The notes beneath the pieces are model-generated. The model was not told the origin of the DNA and searched no databases. It saw only the letters and a program-made list of their open reading frames with translations. Of a stretch of 64,000 nt of DNA, positions 8,265 through 16,967 are shown piece by piece (the first letter of the stretch is position 1; the number at the start of each line of letters is the position of its first letter). A program made the position numbers and the translations under genes. Location of the stretch: positions 1 to 64,000 of the forward strand of contig JAGTRP010000011.1 in NCBI GenBank assembly GCA_018261935.1, given 5' to 3'. The DNA is from Rhodocyclaceae bacterium (GTDB lineage Bacteria; Pseudomonadota; Gammaproteobacteria; Burkholderiales; Rhodocyclaceae).

Positions 8265-9449
8265 ATGGCGAATACCAGTTTGATCAAGCTGGAACACGAC
8301 ACCCGGATCGATGCCGCCGCCGAGCGGCTGTCCATGACCCGGCGGGAGTTCCTGCAGTTCTGTGCGGCTCTGGCGGCCACTCTCGGCTTGCCCCAGGGCG
8401 CCGATGCGGCGGTGGCGGAGGCGGTGGCGGCCAAGAAGCGGCCCAGCGTCATCTGGCTGCATTTCCAGGAATGCACCGGCTGCACCGAATCCATGCTGCG
8501 GGCCGAGCATCCGACCCTCGAGAAGCTCATCCTAGACGTCATCTCCCTCGACTACCACGAGACCCTGTTCGCCGCCGCCGGCCACCAGGTGGAAGCAGCC
8601 CGCCTGCAGGCCATGAAGGAGAACAAAGGCAAGTACGTGCTGGTGGTGGAGGGGGCCATCCCCACCAAGGACAACGGCGTCTACTGCAAGATCGGCGGCA
8701 AGACCGCCCTGGACCTCGTCAAGGAATGCGCGGCGGACGCGGCGGCGGTCGTCGCCATCGGCTCCTGCGCCTCCTGGGGCGGCATGCCCTCCACCTCGCC
8801 CAATCCCACCGGCGCCTCCGGCGTCGCCAAGGTCCTGGGAAAGCCGGTGGTGACCATTCCCGGCTGCCCGCCCAATCCCTACAACTTCCTGTCCACCGTG
8901 GTCCATTTCCTGACCTTCGGCAAGCTGCCCGAGATCGATCAGCTGGGGCGGCCGAAGTTTGCCTACTCCCGCCTCATCCATGAGAACTGCGAGCGCCGGG
9001 CCCACTTCGACGCCGGCCGCTTCGCCCTGGAATTCGGCGACGAGGGCCACCGCAAGGGCTACTGCCTGTACAAGCTGGGCTGCAAGGGGCCGGAGACCTA
9101 TGCCAACTGCTCGGTCATCCAGTTCGGCGATGCCGGCGCGAGCACTTGGCCGGTGGCCTGCGGCCACCCCTGCATCGGCTGCACCGAGCAGGGGGTCGGC
9201 TTCCAGAAGCCCATCCATACCCTGGCGAAGCTGAAGAACATCGAGCCCAATATCCAGTTCCCGCGCATCAACGAAGAGAAGGGGCTCGGCGCCAACCTCG
9301 GCTCCGCCGCCGTTCTGGCCGCGGTGGCGGGGGCGGCGGCCGGCGGCGCTGCCATGGCGGCGAGGAACCTCGGCCTCTCGCACCAGGCGGAACAGATGGA
9401 AGAAGCCAGGAAGGCCGGCCAGCAGGCCAAAGACTCGACGGAGGTCTGA
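8265..9449 (+). CDS. hybO: [NiFe]-hydrogenase small subunit, HybO type
   Basis: This is the electron-transferring Fe-S subunit of a membrane-bound periplasmic uptake hydrogenase. The 394-residue precursor has a Tat signal (TRREFLQF, residues 25-32). The proximal cluster ligands begin at Cys70 and Cys73 (ECTGCTES). Further cysteine motifs are GSCASWGG, PGCPPNPYN, YCLYKLGCKGP and HPCIGCTEQG. A C-terminal hydrophobic segment (about 345-370) anchors it in the membrane. The first supernumerary cysteine position of oxygen-tolerant enzymes holds Gly here. I chose this ATG because GAGGGG lies just upstream; the frame is open earlier, but that would bury the Tat signal. It is the first gene of the hyb operon. 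Confidence 0.95.
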   Translation: MANTSLIKLEHDTRIDAAAERLSMTRREFLQFCAALAATLGLPQGADAAVAEAVAAKKRPSVIWLHFQECTGCTESMLRAEHPTLEKLILDVISLDYHETLFAAAGHQVEAARLQAMKENKGKYVLVVEGAIPTKDNGVYCKIGGKTALDLVKECAADAAAVVAIGSCASWGGMPSTSPNPTGASGVAKVLGKPVVTIPGCPPNPYNFLSTVVHFLTFGKLPEIDQLGRPKFAYSRLIHENCERRAHFDAGRFALEFGDEGHRKGYCLYKLGCKGPETYANCSVIQFGDAGASTWPVACGHPCIGCTEQGVGFQKPIHTLAKLKNIEPNIQFPRINEEKGLGANLGSAAVLAAVAGAAAGGAAMAARNLGLSHQAEQMEEARKAGQQAKDSTEV

Positions 9450-9450
9450 G

Positions 9451-10428
9451 ATGACCACACGACGCAATTTCCTCAAGGGCTGCCTGGCCGGCGGCGCCGT
9501 CGCCGCGGCGGCGGTGGCGCCCGAGGCGGCCTCGGCCAGGGAAACCCACCAGCGGCCGCCGGAAGCCCTCGGCCTCCTCTACGACGCCACCCTCTGCGTC
9601 GGCTGCAAGGCCTGCGTGGCGGCCTGCAAGCAGGCCAACAACAACCCGGCCGAGTTCTCGACGGTGGACAAGCTCTGGGATACGCCCCTGGACACCTCCG
9701 GGTACACCTTCAACCTCATCAAGATGTACCGGCACGGCACGTCGGAAACGAAGGACGCCGAGGAAAACGGCTATGCCTTCATGAAGACCTCGTGCATGCA
9801 CTGCGCCGATCCCTCCTGCGTTTCCGCCTGCCCGGTGTCGGCCATGACCAAGGACCCGCAGACCGGGGTCGTCGGCTACGACCCGGACGCCTGCATCGGC
9901 TGCCGGTACTGCGTCGCCGCCTGCCCCTTCGGCATCCCCAAGTACCAGTACGATTCCCCCACCGGCAAGATCGGCAAGTGCGAGCTCTGCCGCCACCGCA
10001 CCAAGGATGGCCATTACTCGGCCTGCGCCGAGGTCTGCCCGACCGGGGCGACCCTCTATGGCAAGACCAGCGACCTGCTGGCCGAAGCCAAGCGGCGCGT
10101 GGCCTTGAAGCCCGGCACCTGGACCCGCTACCCGCGAGGCCGGATCGATGGGCCGGACCAGAGCTACGAGGGCCAGGTCGGCAACTACCTGCAGCACGTC
10201 TACGGCGAGACCGAATACGGCGGCACCCAGGTCCTGAAGCTGTCGGCGGTGGATTTCGAGAAGGTCGGCATGCCCAAGCTGCCGCCCAATTCATCTGCGG
10301 CCACGTCCGAAACCATCCAGCACACCCTGTACGGCGGCATGATCATGCCCATCGCCGTCCTCGGCGCGCTGGCCTTCGTCGCCAAGCGCAACGTCGCCCC
10401 CGGCGAAGACGACAAGGGAGGGGAATGA
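9451..10428 (+). CDS. hybA: hydrogenase-2 ferredoxin-like subunit HybA
   Basis: HybA is the periplasmic Fe-S protein that relays electrons between the HybO/HybC dimer and the membrane subunit. The 325-residue protein starts with a Tat signal (TTRRNFLKG). Four cysteine groups bind the clusters: CVGCKACVAAC, CMHCADPSCVSAC, CIGCRYCVAAC and CELCRH...CAEVC. A C-terminal hydrophobic anchor lies at about 293-310. The start follows a GGAGG site and comes one base after the hybO stop, so translation is probably coupled. Confidence 0.93.
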   Translation: MTTRRNFLKGCLAGGAVAAAAVAPEAASARETHQRPPEALGLLYDATLCVGCKACVAACKQANNNPAEFSTVDKLWDTPLDTSGYTFNLIKMYRHGTSETKDAEENGYAFMKTSCMHCADPSCVSACPVSAMTKDPQTGVVGYDPDACIGCRYCVAACPFGIPKYQYDSPTGKIGKCELCRHRTKDGHYSACAEVCPTGATLYGKTSDLLAEAKRRVALKPGTWTRYPRGRIDGPDQSYEGQVGNYLQHVYGETEYGGTQVLKLSAVDFEKVGMPKLPPNSSAATSETIQHTLYGGMIMPIAVLGALAFVAKRNVAPGEDDKGGE

Positions 10429-10430
10429 TC

Positions 10431-11591
10431 ATGGCAGGACATCAGCACGCGGCGCCGGCCCCGGTCGGCGGCCAGCTCCTCAACACCACCACCCTGATCT
10501 GCGGCGTCCTGGTGGCGATGATGGCGGCCATCCTCCTCACCCGCTTCCTGTTCGGCCTGGGGGCGGTCACCCACCTGAACGACGGCTATCCCTGGGGCCT
10601 GTGGGTGGTGGGCGACGTCATCATCGGCTCCGCCTTCGCCTGCGGCGGCTTCTCGGTGGCCATGCTGGTCTACATCTTCAACAAGGGCGAGTACCACCCC
10701 CTGGTGCGGCCGGCCCTGCTGGCAAGCCTCTTCGGCTACACCCTGGCCGGGGCCGGGGTCATTTTCGACCTCGGCCGCTGGTGGAATTTCTGGCACATCT
10801 TCTGGCCCGGCTATTCCAACCCCAACTCGGTGATGTTCGAGGTGGCGGTCTGCATCTCGGCCTACATCGTGGTCATGTGGCTGGAATTCTCCCCCGCCTT
10901 CCTCGAGAAGTTCGGCATGAAGGAGCAGAAGAAGAAACTCAACCGGGTGCTCTTCTTCCTGGTCGCCCTGGGCACCCTTCTGCCCATGATGCACCAGTCC
11001 TCCCTGGGGACGCTCCTGGTGGTCATGGGGAGCCAAGTGAATCCTCTCTGGCAGACCCCCGCGGTGCCGCTCCTCTATCTCCTCTCGGCCATCGTCATCG
11101 GCTACGGTGTCGTCCTCTTCGAATCCTGCGTCGCTTCCTCGGCCTACCGGCGGCAGATCGAGACCAACCTGCTGCAGCCCATGGCCAAGGTCATGCTCGG
11201 GGTGCTCGCCGCCTACCTGGTGGTGCGGGTCGGCGACCTGGTGGTACGGGGAGCCCTCGGCAACGCTTTCCAGGCCGACCTGGAAGCGTTCGTGTTCTGG
11301 ATCGAGATGGCCCTCTTCGTCCTGCCCTTCGTCCTCATTGGCTCGGCGGAAGCCCGCCGGAATCCGGCCCGGCTCTTCCTCGCCGGCCTCTCGATCATGC
11401 TGGGCGGGGTCTTCCTGCGCATCAACGGCTTCCTCATCGGCTACGACACCGGGCCGGGCTGGAACTACTTCCCGTCCGTCGCCGAAATGCTGGTCACCGC
11501 CGGCATGTTCGCCCTCGAGGTCCTCGGCTACATCGTCATCACCCGCCGCTTCCCGGTCCTGCCCCGGGCCGAAGCGCCGGCGGCCCACTGA
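10431..11591 (+). CDS. hybB: hydrogenase-2 membrane subunit HybB (NrfD/PsrC family)
   Basis: HybB is the integral membrane subunit that passes electrons from HybA to the quinone pool. The 386-residue protein has about ten hydrophobic segments typical of the NrfD/PsrC family, with conserved loops such as NDGYPWGLWV and GYDTGPGWNYFPS. Two ATGs occur in ATGATCATG. I prefer the second (10431) because GGGAGGGG lies seven bases upstream of it, whereas the first is only one base away. The gene begins two bases after the hybA stop. Confidence 0.92.
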   Translation: MAGHQHAAPAPVGGQLLNTTTLICGVLVAMMAAILLTRFLFGLGAVTHLNDGYPWGLWVVGDVIIGSAFACGGFSVAMLVYIFNKGEYHPLVRPALLASLFGYTLAGAGVIFDLGRWWNFWHIFWPGYSNPNSVMFEVAVCISAYIVVMWLEFSPAFLEKFGMKEQKKKLNRVLFFLVALGTLLPMMHQSSLGTLLVVMGSQVNPLWQTPAVPLLYLLSAIVIGYGVVLFESCVASSAYRRQIETNLLQPMAKVMLGVLAAYLVVRVGDLVVRGALGNAFQADLEAFVFWIEMALFVLPFVLIGSAEARRNPARLFLAGLSIMLGGVFLRINGFLIGYDTGPGWNYFPSVAEMLVTAGMFALEVLGYIVITRRFPVLPRAEAPAAH

Positions 11592-11612
11592 ATTCAGGGA
11601 TAGGAGATAAAA

Positions 11613-13325
11613 ATGTCCAAGAGAGTAACCATCGACCCGGTCACCCGTATCGAGGGCCACCTGCGCGTCGACGTCGAAGTGGATGGCGGCCGGGTGAAGA
11701 AGGCCTGGGCCTCCGGCCAGATGTGGCGCGGGGTCGAGAACATCCTGGTCGGCCGCGACCCGCGGGATGCCTGGGCCATCACCCAGCGCATCTGTGGCGT
11801 GTGCACCACGGTGCACGCCATCACCTCGGTGCGGGCGGTGGAAAACGCCCTGCAGCTGGAAGTGCCGGTCAATGCCCAGTACATCCGCAACATGATCATG
11901 CTGGCCCACGCCGTCCATGACCATATCGTGCATTTCTACCACCTCTCCGCCCTCGACTGGGTGGATGTGGTGTCGGCCCTGAAGGCGGATCCGGCCAAGG
12001 CGGCGAGCCTTGCCGAAAGCCTCTCGAGCTGGAACAACAACAGCAAGGCGGAATTCATCAAGGTGCAGGAGAAGCTGAAGGGCTTCGTCGGCACCGGCCA
12101 GCTCGGCATTTTCACCAACGGCTACTGGGGCCACCCGGCCATGAAGCTGACGCCGGAAGTGAACCTCCTGGCCGCGGTGCACTATCTGCAGGCCCTGGAG
12201 GTCCAGCGCTACGCCAACAAGATCGTCGCCATCCTGGGCTCCAAATCCCCCCACATCCAGAACCTCGCCGTGGGCGGCGTCGCCAACCCCCTGTCCCTGG
12301 ATTCCCAGTCGGTGCTTACCATCGAGCGCCTCCTGGCAGTCAAGGAATGGATCGAGAAGCTCGACGACTTCGTCAAGAACGTCTATCTGGTGGACGTGGC
12401 GGCCATCGGCGCCTTCTACGCCGACTGGACCAAGCATGGCCGCGGCATCACCGACTACCTGTGCGTGCCGGACGTGCCCCTGGACAGCAAGGGCACCCAG
12501 TTCGCCCTGCCCGGCGGCTACATCCCCAACGGCGACATCGCTGGCTACAAGCCCATCAAGACTTTCGGCGACAAGTACTTCATCGACGGTGTCTCCGAGG
12601 CGGTGAAGCATTCCTGGTACGAGTACAGCGGCGGCGACGACAAGTCCCTGCACCCGTACCAGGGTGAGACCAGGCCCAAGTACACCGACTTCCAGGACAA
12701 CGGCAAGTACTCCTGGCTGAAGTCCCCCACCTTCTACGGCAAGCCCATGCAGGTGGGGCCGCTGGCCCGGGTCCTCAACATGTACGCCGCCGGCCACGAG
12801 CCCACCAAGAAGTACGCCACGGCGGCCCTCGATCTGGTATCCGGCATCGCCAAGACCAAGGTCGGCATCGACGCCCTGCATTCCACCATCGGCCGCCACG
12901 CCGCCCGGGCGGTGGGCTGCTGCGTCCAGATGGATGAGTTGAAGAACCAGTGGGACCTGCTCCTGGCCAACATGGCCAAGGGCGACCTGAAGACCTTCAA
13001 CAAGCCGGTCTTCCCCAAGGGCGAGCAGATGGGCGTCGGCTTCCACGAGGCGCCCCGGGGCGTGTTGTCCCACTGGGTGGTCATCGATTCCGGCAAGATC
13101 AAGAATTACCAGTGTGTCGTGCCCACCACCTGGAACGCCGCGCCCCGCAACGAGAAGGATGCCCCCGGCGCCTACGAGGCCTGCCTCCTGGACAACCCGG
13201 TGGCCGATCCTGAGAAGCCCCTGGAGGTGCTGCGCACGGTGCACTCCTTCGACCCCTGCCTGGCTTGCGCGGTGCATGTGGTGGACAAGGAGGATAACCC
13301 GGTGGTCACGGTCAAGGCCGTTTGA
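11613..13325 (+). CDS. hybC: [NiFe]-hydrogenase large subunit, HybC type
   Basis: HybC is the catalytic subunit that carries the Ni-Fe(CN)2CO centre and oxidises H2 in the periplasm as a dimer with HybO. The 570-residue protein has the N-terminal nickel-binding motif RICGVCT (Cys61, Cys64) and the C-terminal motif DPCLACAVH (Cys549, Cys552, His555). The 15 residues after His555 are the peptide that the HybD protease removes after metal insertion. Export is expected by co-translocation with HybO, since there is no signal peptide. An AGGAG site precedes the ATG. A strong terminator follows. Confidence 0.96.
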   Translation: MSKRVTIDPVTRIEGHLRVDVEVDGGRVKKAWASGQMWRGVENILVGRDPRDAWAITQRICGVCTTVHAITSVRAVENALQLEVPVNAQYIRNMIMLAHAVHDHIVHFYHLSALDWVDVVSALKADPAKAASLAESLSSWNNNSKAEFIKVQEKLKGFVGTGQLGIFTNGYWGHPAMKLTPEVNLLAAVHYLQALEVQRYANKIVAILGSKSPHIQNLAVGGVANPLSLDSQSVLTIERLLAVKEWIEKLDDFVKNVYLVDVAAIGAFYADWTKHGRGITDYLCVPDVPLDSKGTQFALPGGYIPNGDIAGYKPIKTFGDKYFIDGVSEAVKHSWYEYSGGDDKSLHPYQGETRPKYTDFQDNGKYSWLKSPTFYGKPMQVGPLARVLNMYAAGHEPTKKYATAALDLVSGIAKTKVGIDALHSTIGRHAARAVGCCVQMDELKNQWDLLLANMAKGDLKTFNKPVFPKGEQMGVGFHEAPRGVLSHWVVIDSGKIKNYQCVVPTTWNAAPRNEKDAPGAYEACLLDNPVADPEKPLEVLRTVHSFDPCLACAVHVVDKEDNPVVTVKAV

Positions 13326-13350
13326 TCTAGCACAACAAGTTTCGTCGCTT

Positions 13351-13380
13351 GGGGCGCGACACTGCTCGCGCCCCTTTTTT
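13351..13380 (+). terminator. intrinsic terminator between hybC and hybD
   Basis: GGGGCGCGA (13351-13359) and TCGCGCCCC (13366-13374) form a perfect 9-bp stem with a six-base loop, followed directly by TTTTTT. It separates the structural genes from the maturation genes of one operon, only 13 bases before the hybD start. Partial readthrough would keep maturation proteins below structural subunits. Confidence 0.9.
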
Positions 13381-13393
13381 GTCTGGAGTCTGC

Positions 13394-13873
13394 ATGGCTG
13401 TGGTGGTCCTCGGTATCGGCAATATCCTTCTTTCCGACGAAGGCGTCGGCGTGCGCGTGGTCGAGCAGCTGGAAGCGAAGTACGACCTGCCGCCGGAGGT
13501 GGAGGTCATCGACGGCGGTACCTGCGGCATGGAAATGCTGGACCAGCTGGAAGGGCTGGACGCCCTGATCGTGGTGGACTGCGTGCGCCACGGCCAGCCG
13601 CCGGGGACGCCCATCCTCATCCAGGGCGACGATGTCCCGGTATTCTTCCGGACCAAGCTTTCGCCCCACCAGGTGAGCCTTTCCGACGTCCTGGCCAGCC
13701 TGGAGTTCGAGGGACGGGCGCCGAAGTACACGGCCATCGTCGGCATCCAGCCGGCCTCCATGGATACCGGCCTGGAACTCACGCCGACCGTCGAAGCCTG
13801 GTTGCCGGAACTGCTCGCCATGACGGTGGCCGAACTGCGCGGCCAGGGAGTGCGGGTGGAGGAGAAGGCCTGA
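13394..13873 (+). CDS. hybD: hydrogenase maturation endopeptidase HybD
   Basis: This cytoplasmic protease clips the C-terminal peptide from the HybC precursor once nickel is inserted. The 159-residue protein has the family N-terminus VVVLGIGNILLSDEGVG, with the nickel-sensing Glu in DEGVG, then VIDGGTCGM (Asp) and SPHQVSL (His). The start follows a TGGAG site. The only promoter I can see for it is upstream of hybO, so expression depends on readthrough of the terminator just before it or on an unseen weak promoter. Confidence 0.92.
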   Translation: MAVVVLGIGNILLSDEGVGVRVVEQLEAKYDLPPEVEVIDGGTCGMEMLDQLEGLDALIVVDCVRHGQPPGTPILIQGDDVPVFFRTKLSPHQVSLSDVLASLEFEGRAPKYTAIVGIQPASMDTGLELTPTVEAWLPELLAMTVAELRGQGVRVEEKA

Positions 13874-14154
13874 TGTGCCTGTCCATCCCGAAGCAGGTGG
13901 TGGCCTGGGAGGGCGAGGGGGATTTCGCCTGGGTGGAGCGGGACGGCCAGCGGGAGCGCATCAACATGATGCTCGTCGGCCCCCAGCCGGTGGGCACCTG
14001 GGTGCTGACTTCCTTGGGGCTGGCCAAGGAGGTGGTGGAGGAGGATGCCCGGGCCCTCATCGAGGACGCCTTGAGTGCCCTGGCCGCCTCCCTGGACGAT
14101 AATTACGATCCGTCGCAACACTTCCGCGACCTGGATTCCATCGCCCATGACTGA
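13873..14154 (+). CDS. hybG: HypC/HybG-family hydrogenase chaperone
   Basis: HypC-family chaperones carry the Fe(CN)2CO group from HypD to the large-subunit precursor. The 93-residue protein begins MCLSIPKQV, with the essential Cys2 exposed after Met removal, and has a small beta-barrel core followed by a helical tail. It overlaps the hybD stop (TGATG). Its place inside the hyb operon favours a HybC-dedicated HybG role, but sequence alone does not separate HypC from HybG. Confidence 0.85.
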   Translation: MCLSIPKQVVAWEGEGDFAWVERDGQRERINMMLVGPQPVGTWVLTSLGLAKEVVEEDARALIEDALSALAASLDDNYDPSQHFRDLDSIAHD

Positions 14155-14698
14155 ACGACTCCGCAAGCCCGCCCTGGCACCGCCGCCCATCCGTCCCGCC
14201 GTACCCCGGGAGGAAGATCCCACGACCTTCCTGGAAGCCCATTACCGACTGGTCTGGAAAACCCGCATGGCGGACTTGTCCTTCGTGAACCCGGCCCTGG
14301 GGATCGCCGCGGTGGGGTTCCGCCGCCATCGGGGAGATTGGGTGGGCGTCATGGTGACCCCCTGGTTCCTGAATCTCTTCCTGATCTCGGGGGGCGGCGA
14401 GCTATGGGGAGACATCCCGGCCGGCGAGCGGCGCTATCTGGAGCTGCCCTGCGGCACCCTGCAATTCATCGCCGACGACGACCCGGACCTGGGACCTTAC
14501 CAGTATTGCCCCCTGATTGCGCCGGTGACCCATCTGCCGGACATGGCCTCGGCCCTGGCCGCCGCCGGTGATGCCCTGCGGACGGCTTTCGCGGCGCCGC
14601 CATCGCCGACCGCGCCCGCTACGCCCGAACCCGAGGCGGCCAAAACCGATCCGGTCCCATCCCGGCGGGCCTTTTTCCGGCGCCTGGCCGGGAAGTGA
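14147..14698 (+). CDS. hybE: [NiFe]-hydrogenase assembly chaperone HybE/HupJ
   Basis: HybE-type chaperones help mature the hydrogenase and are thought to delay Tat export until cofactors are in place. The 183-residue protein has the core FVNPALGIAAVGFRRH ... GVMVTPWFLNLFLI, which matches that family, and PCGTLQFIADDDPDLGPYQ after it. A Pro/Ala-rich C-terminal extension ends in SRRAFFRRLAGK. The ATG overlaps the end of the preceding chaperone gene. It is the last gene of the operon. Confidence 0.85.
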   Translation: MTERLRKPALAPPPIRPAVPREEDPTTFLEAHYRLVWKTRMADLSFVNPALGIAAVGFRRHRGDWVGVMVTPWFLNLFLISGGGELWGDIPAGERRYLELPCGTLQFIADDDPDLGPYQYCPLIAPVTHLPDMASALAAAGDALRTAFAAPPSPTAPATPEPEAAKTDPVPSRRAFFRRLAGK

Positions 14699-14741
14699 CG
14701 GGGATTCCGCACCGGGCCGGCGGCCCGGCGCTGTCAGCCTT

Positions 14742-14933
14742 TTAGTTGCCGCTCTTGTCTGCGGCGGCGGCCTGGGGCTGGGATTCGGCCGGAACCGTTT
14801 TCCCGAGCAGGCCGGGATGGACCTTCAGGGAGCTGCTCTGGTCGATCGCCCTGATGGTCGGGGCATTCGATGGCGAGGCGCAGGCTGCCAGCAGGACGGA
14901 GAGCGGGACTGCGATCAAAAGGAAGGGGCGCAT
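14742..14933 (-). CDS. small hypothetical lipoprotein
   Basis: The 63-residue product has a signal peptide with a lipobox (VLLAAC, Cys at about 18). A short polar mature part of about 45 residues ends in Ala/Asp/Lys-rich sequence. No family is recognised. It is convergent with hybE and divergent from the sulfate uptake genes. Its small size leaves some doubt, but the lipobox and the start make it plausible. Confidence 0.55.
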   Translation of the reverse strand: MRPFLLIAVPLSVLLAACASPSNAPTIRAIDQSSSLKVHPGLLGKTVPAESQPQAAAADKSGN

Positions 14934-15027
14934 GTCTTGGTGTGTTCAGCGGCAAAATGAAGCGGAATGATAACTTCTTGGCCGCCCCCCGGCCAGTGCC
15001 GAGATGGCGGCCTATATCGCGGTTGGG

Positions 15028-15062
15028 TATAACCAAATTATCAATCCGTCTTTGTGGTTATA
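15028..15062. promoter_or_regulatory. inverted repeat upstream of the sulfate transporter (candidate CysB-type operator)
   Basis: TATAACCA (15028-15035) and TGGTTATA (15055-15062) form a perfect 8-bp inverted repeat with a 19-base spacer in an AT-rich island, 47 bases before the sbp start. CysB, the LysR-type regulator of sulfur genes, binds AT-rich upstream sites, so this is a reasonable operator candidate. The assignment to CysB is inference from gene context. Confidence 0.5.
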
Positions 15063-15108
15063 TTGGCCTCCGCTAAAGTTCCGGGCATACGCAACAACGG
15101 GACTTGCC

Positions 15109-16107
15109 ATGAAAAATCTTCCCCAATTCCTTGCCGGGCTGCTGGTGGCGCTGGCGGCCGGCACGGTCCAGGCCGACGCGACGCTCCTCAATGTCTCCTA
15201 TGACGTTGCCCGGGACGTGTTCAAGGACTACAACCCCCCGTTCCAGAAATACTGGCAGCAGAAAACCGGCGAGAACGTGGAGATCAAGCAGTCCCACGGC
15301 GGTTCCAGCAAGCAGGTGCGGGCCGTGGCTGACGGCCTGGAAGCCGGTGTGGTGACCATGAACCAGGCCAACGACATCGAGTTCCTGGCCGACAAGGGCC
15401 TGGTGGCCAAGGATTGGGCCCGGAAATTTCCCAACAATGCTTCGCCCTACACCTCGGCCATGATCTTCATCGTGAGGAAGGGCAACCCGAAGGGCATCAA
15501 GGACTGGAGCGACCTGGCCCGGCCCGGTATCCAGGTCATCCTGCCCCACCCCAAGAACACCGGCAACGGCCGCAACTCCTACCTGTCGGCCTGGGCCTGG
15601 GCCCTCCGGCAGCCGGGGGGCAACGAGCGCACGGCCCAGGACTTCGTCGGCAAGGTGCTGAAGAACGCCCCCCTGTTCGCCGCCGGCGGCCGGGATGCCA
15701 CCACCACCTTCATGCAGCGCCGTATGGGCGACGTCCTCATCACCTTCGAGTGCGAGGCCGAGCTCATCGCCCGGGAGTTCGGCAAGGGTGACTTCGATCT
15801 CGTCTATCCCAGCCTCACCCTGCAGACCGAGTTCCCGGTCGCGGTCGTGGAAAAAGTGGTGGACAAGAAGGGCAGCCGCAAGCTAGCCCAGGCCTACCTG
15901 GAACATCTGTGGTCCAAGGAGGGCCAGGAGAACGCCGCCCAGAACTACCTGCGGCCCCGGGATCCCGAGGTGCTGAAGAAGTATGCGGCCCAGTTCCCGG
16001 CGGTGAAGACCTTCACCGTGGACGAGGTGTTCGGCGGCGCAGCCAAGGCCTTCGCTGCCCACTTCAAGGACGGTGGCAGCTTCGACCAGATCTACCAGCG
16101 GAAATGA
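15109..16107 (+). CDS. sbp: periplasmic sulfate-binding protein
   Basis: This is the solute receptor of a sulfate/thiosulfate ABC transporter. The 332-residue protein has a signal peptide ending near VQADA. It shows the family signatures LLNVSYDVARDVFKDYN near the mature N-terminus, then LPHPKNTGNGRNSYL and FECEAELIAREFG. Those regions line the sulfate pocket in Sbp/CysP. Its stop overlaps the cysT start (ATGA), so the three genes form one operon. The ribosome binding site is weak. Confidence 0.93.
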   Translation: MKNLPQFLAGLLVALAAGTVQADATLLNVSYDVARDVFKDYNPPFQKYWQQKTGENVEIKQSHGGSSKQVRAVADGLEAGVVTMNQANDIEFLADKGLVAKDWARKFPNNASPYTSAMIFIVRKGNPKGIKDWSDLARPGIQVILPHPKNTGNGRNSYLSAWAWALRQPGGNERTAQDFVGKVLKNAPLFAAGGRDATTTFMQRRMGDVLITFECEAELIAREFGKGDFDLVYPSLTLQTEFPVAVVEKVVDKKGSRKLAQAYLEHLWSKEGQENAAQNYLRPRDPEVLKKYAAQFPAVKTFTVDEVFGGAAKAFAAHFKDGGSFDQIYQRK

Positions 16108-16967
16108 AGGCCTCCCGTCCCGTGCTGCCAGGCTTCGGCCTGGCCCTGGGTTATACCCTGGTCTATCTGTCCCTGCTCATCCTGCTGCCCCTGGGCGGCA
16201 TGGTGCTGAAAAGCGCCCACCTGGGCCTGGCCGGGATCCTCGAAATCGCCACCGACGAGCGGGCCCTGGCGTCCCTCCGCGTCACCTTCGGCACCTCGCT
16301 CCTGGCAGCCACCCTCAATGCCGGCTTCGGCCTGGTGGTGGCCTGGATCCTGGTGCGCTATCCCTTCCCGGGCAAGCGCTTCGTGGATGCCCTGGTGGAT
16401 CTGCCCTTCGCCCTCCCCACGGCGGTGGCCGGCATCACCCTCACCACCCTCTATGCCGGCAACGGCTGGCTCGGCCGCTGGCTGGAGCCCTTCGGGATCA
16501 AGGTGGCCTATACCCCCCTGGGCATTGTCGTGGCCCTCACCTTCATCACCCTGCCTTTCGTGGTCCGCACCCTGCAGCCGGTCCTCGAAGACATCGAGGC
16601 CGAAGTGGAGGAGGCGGCGGCCTCCCTCGGGGCCTCCCGCTGGCAGACCTTCGTCAAAATCATTTTCCCGACCGTCTTCCCGGCCCTGCTCACCGGTTTC
16701 GCCCTGGCCTTCGCCCGGGCCATCGGCGAATACGGCTCGGTGATCTTCATCGCCGGCAACCTGCCCCTCATTTCCGAAATCACGCCGCTGCTCATCATCT
16801 CCAAGCTGGAGCAGTATGACGTGGCCGGAGCCACGGCCCTGGCCGTGGTGATGCTGGCCCTGTCCTTCGTCCTGCTGCTGGGCATCAATCTCCTGCAGTG
16901 GTGGGCGGCCAACCGCCATCGCCCCACCGAGCCCCTGAATGTCGCCGCCGGGACGGAGTCGCCATGA
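16104..16967 (+). CDS. cysT: sulfate ABC transporter permease CysT
   Basis: CysT (CysU) is one of two inner-membrane subunits of the sulfate/thiosulfate importer. The 287-residue protein has about six hydrophobic segments. The ABC-permease EAA loop, EEAAASLGASRWQTFVKIIF, contacts the ATPase. It overlaps sbp and cysW by four bases at each side. Confidence 0.93.
   Translation: MKASRPVLPGFGLALGYTLVYLSLLILLPLGGMVLKSAHLGLAGILEIATDERALASLRVTFGTSLLAATLNAGFGLVVAWILVRYPFPGKRFVDALVDLPFALPTAVAGITLTTLYAGNGWLGRWLEPFGIKVAYTPLGIVVALTFITLPFVVRTLQPVLEDIEAEVEEAAASLGASRWQTFVKIIFPTVFPALLTGFALAFARAIGEYGSVIFIAGNLPLISEITPLLIISKLEQYDVAGATALAVVMLALSFVLLLGINLLQWWAANRHRPTEPLNVAAGTESP

Noticed and set aside
9792-10430. 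A long in-frame extension upstream of hybB, overlapping hybA.
   Set aside because: It is the +1 frame of the hybA gene; the HybB family begins at the chosen start with its own ribosome binding site.
10200-13277. A 1025-codon open frame on the minus strand opposite hybA-hybB-hybC.
   Set aside because: It lies antisense to three certain genes and its product is low-complexity (Gly, His, Asp, Val, Gln rich) with no domain. High third-position G+C produces such frames.
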